From NCBI GenBank assembly GCA_006503535.1, contig QYRS01000001.1, forward strand, positions 3,844,001-3,908,000: 64,000 bases of DNA. The letters run 5' to 3'. The translations under genes were made by a program, and so were the position numbers. The notes under the pieces are model-generated. The model made no database searches. It worked only from the letters and a program-made list of their open reading frames with translations, and was not told where the DNA came from. Within the stretch, counting starts at the first letter, position 1. Each line of letters opens with the position of its first letter. Positions 58,358 to 64,000 of the stretch are shown one piece after another. The stretch comes from Arthrinium phaeospermum. Its lineage: Eukaryota > Ascomycota > Sordariomycetes > Amphisphaeriales > Apiosporaceae.

Positions 58358-60837
58358 GCAAATCCTGGGCGGCGCTTCCAGGGGAGAGGAGGGGGTGATC
58401 GCGGGATGAGCCTTTGGGCCACCACTACCCATCCGCGCAAATTGTGACTAGATATATTGCGACTTAGAGGAACAGGTTAGGTCTTCATAGTTTCTGAAAT
58501 ATACGGCTCGTTCTGATTGATTGGGTTTGATGTATGTAATAAGGCATTAGCGACTTTGACATGCTCTCTCTCAACCAAGGAAACAGAGCAACCACCACGA
58601 CAAATGCAGATGCCAGCTCAGCTCATATCATATTGAAAACATCATCGTGTCGTCGAAGCAATCAATCATACTTATCAACCAACCTTTGAGGGAGGAGCCA
58701 GCCAGGTGATTCGCGTCGGCAGTAGCTCTAGCTCTTGAGCTGCAGGAGGAGCTGTTCGTGAGGGGCAAAACGAAAAAAACCGCCTCTCTCCCTCTCTACG
58801 TGACTTGCCAGGCCTACTACTACACTACCCCACGACCTATCGACCTATCTGGCTGCGCTGCGAAGCACGAAAGCCTTGTGATCTTGTCCTACCCCGAAGT
58901 GCAGTTGCAGGATATGCCGTGCAGGATGAGAGGCAGCAGCATTGAATGGAGCTTGCCGCGCATGCATATTGGGAATGAGGAGTCGAGAAAAAATGATTTG
59001 CAGTGATGGAGTTAGTTTCCCCATAATCCCTCAAACAGCCCCGTGTTTCTGATTTCTGCCACGACCGAATTGCCCATCCCCAATCTAGGAATTCGGTCAA
59101 TGGGGACTAGGTATTGGAAAGCAAGCAAGGTAGGTAGGGCTATATGTTGTGATACCTACTACCCTACAGCAGCGACCCCGACGTCGGTGGCGGGAGCGGC
59201 AAACCTGGAAGCAACACATACACACCCAATCACCAGTGAACCAACGAACGCCTTGCTTGTTTTCAGTTTATGTTCGTTGCCCACAGTGCAGCAGGTGGTT
59301 TTGGGTTTGGAGGGGAAGAAGAAAAAAAACAATGCCGCCAGGATCGTTTGTCTGACAAACCTTCGGTTCGGGCATATGGAGCCGACGGAAGGATTGGGCT
59401 TTTTGAGCATGAATAACGGACGTAATTATATGGGCGGCTGAGGCGTGGAGCACAATTGAAGAGGAAGACTTGACGAGAGTCAACCGGCCGTTCCAGAAAA
59501 ACAACGTCGTCTTCTACCAAGCCCAGGGTGGCGCTGGCCGGGCCCCCCTTCTTCGCTGTTCCCCCCTCCATCACCCATCATGATCAGGATCGAAGGTGCC
59601 CCCCGCCATTGCTGGAAGGAAAATGGAAGACTTGATCGAGCCAAGCCCAGCCACCGCCCCGAGATTTTCCCAGTCACCGGTGCTCTGGGCCTTTGCCGAC
59701 CGCGCCGGGATGGGATGCACGTAGACGTAACATATGTAGGAGGGTGGTTTTTACTCCTATTCCTGACCGCGTATTCAACATGTTACGCCAGCAGCTGGGC
59801 CTAGCGCCAAGTGTGGGTGGTGGGTGGTGGTGCAGCTAGCACTAACTACGTGCAGGAGGAGGATCTCTTTTAATAAAGTATTGAATGGAAGAGCAAGGAT
59901 GATGGAACAAGACTTTCCCGTTTAATACGGGGGAAGAGATCCACTCCACTCGGGACCCTCCGCCAGTGGTTGGACGGGGGCTTGGGCTTTGGGGGGGCTT
60001 GACGACGACCTCGAGAGGCGGTTGGTCGGTTGTCTGGGAAAGAGCAAGAAAAAAAACACACGATAGTAACGTCTTAGACTGCCAGACAGGCTAAGGTAGA
60101 AAACAGTCTGTTCCGGACGATGTAACCACCTCGCAGGCCCGTAAGCAACGCTTGTCAAGAGTCGAGGCACAACAATCAACCAAACATGCAGCCCCGTTCC
60201 CACTTTTGGCCTCCCATTAAACCCACCCCAGCCTGCAGTTCTCGCAGGGTGTTGGCTAGGTTGGGCAGCCAGTTGCTGCAGGCCAGTACGCCCAAAAGTG
60301 GCCGGAACACCATACAGCGCACACCACATCGTTCGAATCCCCGTTTGGATGACATGTGGCACTGTACTGGGCGTTCCACTAATAACTGTTTGCGCGGGTC
60401 TGGGAGCCGATGGTGTGTGTAGTGGTTCCCCTGGGCTGCCCTTGTCCCCTTTCGGTCCCCAGTGGTGCCTGGCTTGCAACTGCGGTAAAGACAAGAGAGG
60501 GGGGGTGACTGTCTGGAAAACGGGGCCTGGCGGTGTTTGCGGATGCAGCCGCCATGTCGACTTAACTTTGGGACGGTTACTGCCCTTCCCAACTCTAAAG
60601 AGCCCTTTTTCTAACCTTCATCTCGTCTCGTGTAATTCCTTTCCGGTTGTTGATTGTTTACTTTGAACTTCTTCATTTTTATCAACTTCTTCACCACCCT
60701 CACTTGAGTGCAACTGCGGACCTGTACCAAGGAGAGAGAGACAAAGAGACAAACCAGACTATACACCAACGACGAAAAAGAAATACCTACCACACTACAA
60801 CACCACCAATCACACCAGCCAGAAACCCACATACAAA
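58358..60837. other. Gene-poor gap, 2.5 kb
   Basis: No supportable gene. The right end (about 60700-60837) is an AC-rich leader (ACCACACTACAACACCACC) for the following small gene. A GTTCGAATCC box near 60329 is not part of a tRNA fold. AGGTAGGTAGGG occurs near 59129. Confidence 0.5.
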
Positions 60838-61341
60838 ATGGCTAGCCCACCTTCCGACGCACATCGCCTTCAACGCAGGGACTCTTCGCCGCGGCCATCT
60901 GAGAGAAGCAGCAGCCGGCGACGTCCCAGACTTTTGCGTGCCTGCGTAACGGAACCGTCCATCACCACTTCCAGCGCCTGCAAGGGCGTCATGACGAGCC
61001 CCAATTCGTGTCAGAGGGCGACGGAGCTGCTTAGCCGCGTCGCCGTCTCTAATGCGGCTGCCACCAACTTCCAGCTCAGCTCCTCGCCCACGTCAACAAG
61101 GAGTTTCGGCACCGACGCAAGCGACAAGGCGGGCTACCACTTGGATAGGGAATTGATGCAGGGCAACGGATGTAGGTGGTCCCCCTACCGATTCCGATCG
61201 GAGCAGCGTTCTGGAAGGCCGAATGGAATGCTGACCCCGAGATGCACAGACTCTGCAGGCGGCTACTTCAGCTTCCCGAGCTTTGACACTTGGGATGTGG
61301 AGCAACAGGACGAGGACAAGTCCTTTGACAGCACAACATGA
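60838..61341 (+). CDS. Small Ser/Arg-rich hypothetical protein
   Basis: I do not recognise it. Single exon, 167 residues. The start is well supported: the upstream leader is CA-rich and the start context is ACAAAATGGC. The N-terminus is basic and Ser-rich (RRDSSPRPSERSSSRRR), with a middle of Ser/Thr and Cys and a more structured C-terminal part (YHLDRELMQGNGCRWSPYRF, GGYFSFPSFDTWDVEQ). No signal peptide, membrane helix or known motif. The long upstream gap fits a regulated gene. No second frame or strand competes over this stretch. Confidence 0.55.
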   Translation: MASPPSDAHRLQRRDSSPRPSERSSSRRRPRLLRACVTEPSITTSSACKGVMTSPNSCQRATELLSRVAVSNAAATNFQLSSSPTSTRSFGTDASDKAGYHLDRELMQGNGCRWSPYRFRSEQRSGRPNGMLTPRCTDSAGGYFSFPSFDTWDVEQQDEDKSFDSTT

Positions 61342-62554
61342 AAGCAACCCAGACGATGCATCATGAGTGATGATGATGATGCTGCTGTGCCGGTGGCCGC
61401 TTGCCGATGAGACGAGTTTCGTTGGTGATGAACCTGCTCGTTTGCTCACGGCAAGCCGGCTCCTACCGGCGTTCGGGGGGCCGGTTTCTTTCCTTCTTCT
61501 TCGGCCCCCCCAGAACAAAAGGTTGTTGCTTTTTGCGTGCGGTTATGGCCCCCACCACCGAGTGTAATGAATAATGAGATGTAATGAAAGGTTTGCGTGG
61601 GGTGGAAATGGGAATAAGAGCATGGAAAGCGAAAGCAATGGGAGTTTTTGGGAGTTCTCGAGCATTTGCATTGGGCCGGTATCACACCACTGGGAGGTTT
61701 TGCGTGCGCGCGCGCGCGCGTGTACAGGGTTTGGGGTTTGGGTCAAACGGTGACCTACCTGCTTTACATATATGCGTACCACCTCATCGTGTCGGGACAA
61801 GGAGAATCAAGGAGAACAGATACACCATTACAGGCCTACTGGGCCTTTCAATACATCAAAAGACTTATTATAATGATGGACTCCTATTAGAGGCGTTGAA
61901 GTGAATTGGATGAATAAAGCAGTAGCAATCTGAAGAGTGTATAATGGCGCTAGTGGTGAGGATGTATCTCAAGGGGTCTTGTATACATAGGCAGAAGGCT
62001 GAGTTGAGATGCCAGAGGTAACAGGAGTGATAGAAACAAGGTAAAGCCGAGGGCACTCGAAACCCCAGATGCAGTGAGATAGAGGTCTTTAAATAACATC
62101 TATATACTATGACATTTGGTCCATGTCACTGCTGATCTCTGGACTGGGCTTTCGCCTCGTCCTTGGAATATGTCCTGAAGCTGGTCAAGATCATCCCCAG
62201 AGGAGGTCATGTACCCACTCAAATTCAATGTTGCTGGATGCTTGATCGCTATCCGTCCCCGACCGCTGCTGCCCACAGCCAACAGGCTGAGCCAGCCTGC
62301 CAGCAAGCCAGAGCCACACACCAATTGCCAATTTTTACCAATTCTTCTTGAGCCACACCATACTAGCCACAACAAGCCCTACTCCACCGGAATCGTTTTC
62401 CCGCACAATTAATCAAGTGCACCACCAGATTTTCCTCTTTTCCAGGGCCCAGACTTTGGTGCAAGAAGTTCACGACAAAAAACCACCACCAAACGACGAC
62501 AGTCCTCACCTCAACACCAAATAGAATTGCGCGGCTACACATCCGATCGCAATC
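61342..62554. other. Intergenic, upstream of eS1
   Basis: 1.2 kb with a GAT repeat (61367-61381), a GC/GT dinucleotide run (61703-61722) and the promoter of the ribosomal gene. The last 90 bases are a CA-rich leader. No gene seen. Confidence 0.5.
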
Positions 62555-63777
62555 ATGGCTGTGGGAAAGTGAGTCTACCGATTATTTCATTAAAGCACCC
62601 CGTTCAATGCCCTCGCGAAGGCGTTGTCGTTCCCAAATCCGACATGGCATATCTCGATCAACAGCAAACTTCGATTTCGACGAATGCGCACTTGACACAC
62701 ACCCTTGCACACGCTCATCCTTAGCCCGCTTCTCCAATGCCTCGCAGAACGCGTTTCGATAGACAAATTTGGGGGATGATCGAGGGCTAACCACGGGCAT
62801 TCAATAGGAACAAGAGATTGTCAAAGGGCAAGAAGGGTCTCAAGAAGAAGACCGTGGACCCCTTCTCCCGCAAGGACTGGTTCGGCCTCAAGGTACGTCA
62901 TGGGAACGAGGAAATTTCCTCGTCAAGGGCTTTTCCGCAAACTCGTGTCATATCAATTTTGCTAACTTGATATCTTAGGCCCCGGCTCCTTTCAACATCC
63001 GAGAGTACGATTTCCGTTCCCTCCTCGATCGCTAGCCCCAAGCATATCTAACCCTTCTGCTTTTTAGTGTCGGTAAGACCCTGGTCAACCGTACCACCGG
63101 TCTGAAGAACGCCAACGATGCCCTGAAGGGACGCATCGTTGAGGTCTCTCTGGCCGATCTCCAGAAGGATGAGGACCACTCCTTCCGCAAGGTCAAGCTC
63201 CGAGTCGACGAGGTCCAGGGCAAGAACTGCCTGACCAACTTCCACGGTCTGGACTTCACCTCCGACAAGCTCCGCTCGCTGGTGCGCAAGTGGCAGTCTC
63301 TGATTGAGGCCAACATCACCGTCAAGACCACCGATGACTACCTCCTCCGCCTCTTCGCCATCGCTTTCACCAAGCGTCGGCCCAACCAGATCAAGAAGAC
63401 CACCTACGCCGCCTCTTCTCAAATCCGTGCCATCCGCAAGAAGATGATCGAGATCATCCAGCGCGAGGCTGCCAGCTGCACCCTGCAGCAGCTGGTCTCC
63501 AAGCTCATCCCCGAGGTTATCGGCCGTGAGATCGAGAAGTCTACCCAGGGCATCTACCCCCTGCAGAACGTGCGTTTCCTCCCTGACAAGCTTCGGATTA
63601 CAAGAAGCTCTTTACTGACATTGTATATAATAGGTGCACATCCGCAAGGTCAAGCTGCTCAAGCAGCCCAAGTTCGACCTTGGTGCCCTGATGACGCTGC
63701 ACGGCGAGTCGACCACCAACGAGGACGGCCAGAAGGTTGAGCGGGAGTTCAAGGAGCGCGTCCTTGAGGAGGTGTAA
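62555..63777 (+). CDS. RPS1: Small-subunit ribosomal protein eS1 (Rps1/S3Ae)
   Basis: Cytosolic 40S protein near the mRNA exit. Five exons: 62555-62568 (14 nt), 62808-62892, 62979-63004 (26 nt), 63068-63569 and 63634-63777; introns of 239, 86, 63 and 64 nt. The total is 256 residues, the family length. Sequence marks are [88 protein letters not shown] and [17 protein letters not shown]. Introns close to the start codon are usual for fungal ribosomal genes. No frame problems. Confidence 0.96.
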
Positions 63778-64000
63778 ATGCATTCGTAGCGATGGTGACG
63801 ATCTCTCTGGACATGGAACGGCGTGAGGGTTTTCTGCAAATGGCATTACGGTCTCACTTCTGATTTGCATCGGGCGCGGCTACGGATTAGCAGCGCGTGT
63901 AGAGAGGCTGCCTCTCAGCCGATAAAAATGGGACGGTCAGCTTTTCATGAATTCATGGTTCTTTTTCTGCAAAATGACGATGGGCAAGAGAAGCCTGCGG

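Noticed and set aside
60250..60345. TGGCTAGGTTGG and GTTCGAATCC boxes as a tRNA gene
   Set aside because: The T-arm and acceptor arms do not pair.
61700..61725. GC/GT dinucleotide run as a functional site
   Set aside because: Ordinary microsatellite without flanking structure.

Overview
The window is nuclear DNA of a filamentous ascomycete (Pezizomycotina), most likely a Sordariomycete close to the Sordariales. The signs are short GT-AG introns (mostly 53-240 nt) with CTRAC-like branch sites, compact genes about 3 kb apart on both strands, and fungus-specific proteins such as eisosome EIS1, Sfk1, URC1 and a fungal ubiquitin-like-domain protein. No plasmid, phage, CRISPR or transposon signal was found. 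The species cannot be named from the sequence alone.

Layout, left to right: YOR1-type ABC transporter (minus, cut by the window edge); a 3.3 kb gap; SHPRH/Irc20-like SNF2-RING protein (minus); mitoribosomal protein mS41 (plus); TFIIH kinase Kin28/CDK7 (minus); Sfk1/Frag1/DRAM membrane protein (plus); eisosome EIS1 (minus); a gap holding a tandem duplication; a tyrosine-phosphatase-like protein (plus); tRNA m3C methyltransferase Trm140/METTL2 (minus); COQ10 (plus); a ubiquitin-like-domain coiled-coil protein (minus); a 4 kb gap; EMC2 (minus); AP-3 delta (plus); aspartokinase (plus); a DUF7587-like protein (minus); an unrecognised charged protein (plus); WAPL/Rad61 (minus); uracil phosphoribosyltransferase (plus); Elf1 (minus); URC1-type GTP cyclohydrolase II homologue (plus); a 2.5 kb gap; a small Ser-rich protein (plus); ribosomal protein eS1 (plus).

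Most genes are unrelated housekeeping functions. The exception is the pair uracil phosphoribosyltransferase plus URC1, separated only by the small Elf1 gene. Both belong to the reductive-independent uracil catabolism (URC) route known from Lachancea kluyveri and Schizosaccharomyces pombe, so this looks like a partial URC cluster. URC1 is also the most intron-rich gene here: 18 introns, including a 9-nt and a 4-nt exon.

The stretch from about 7.8 to 23.4 kb is unusual in quality. Six consecutive genes carry reading-frame breaks inside well conserved domains, and two imperfect tandem duplications (13.2-13.4 kb inside the kinase, 21.1-21.4 kb) look like unmerged contig overlaps. Outside it, all intron-exon models close in frame, except one apparent missing base in aspartokinase. 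I read this as assembly error more than gene decay.
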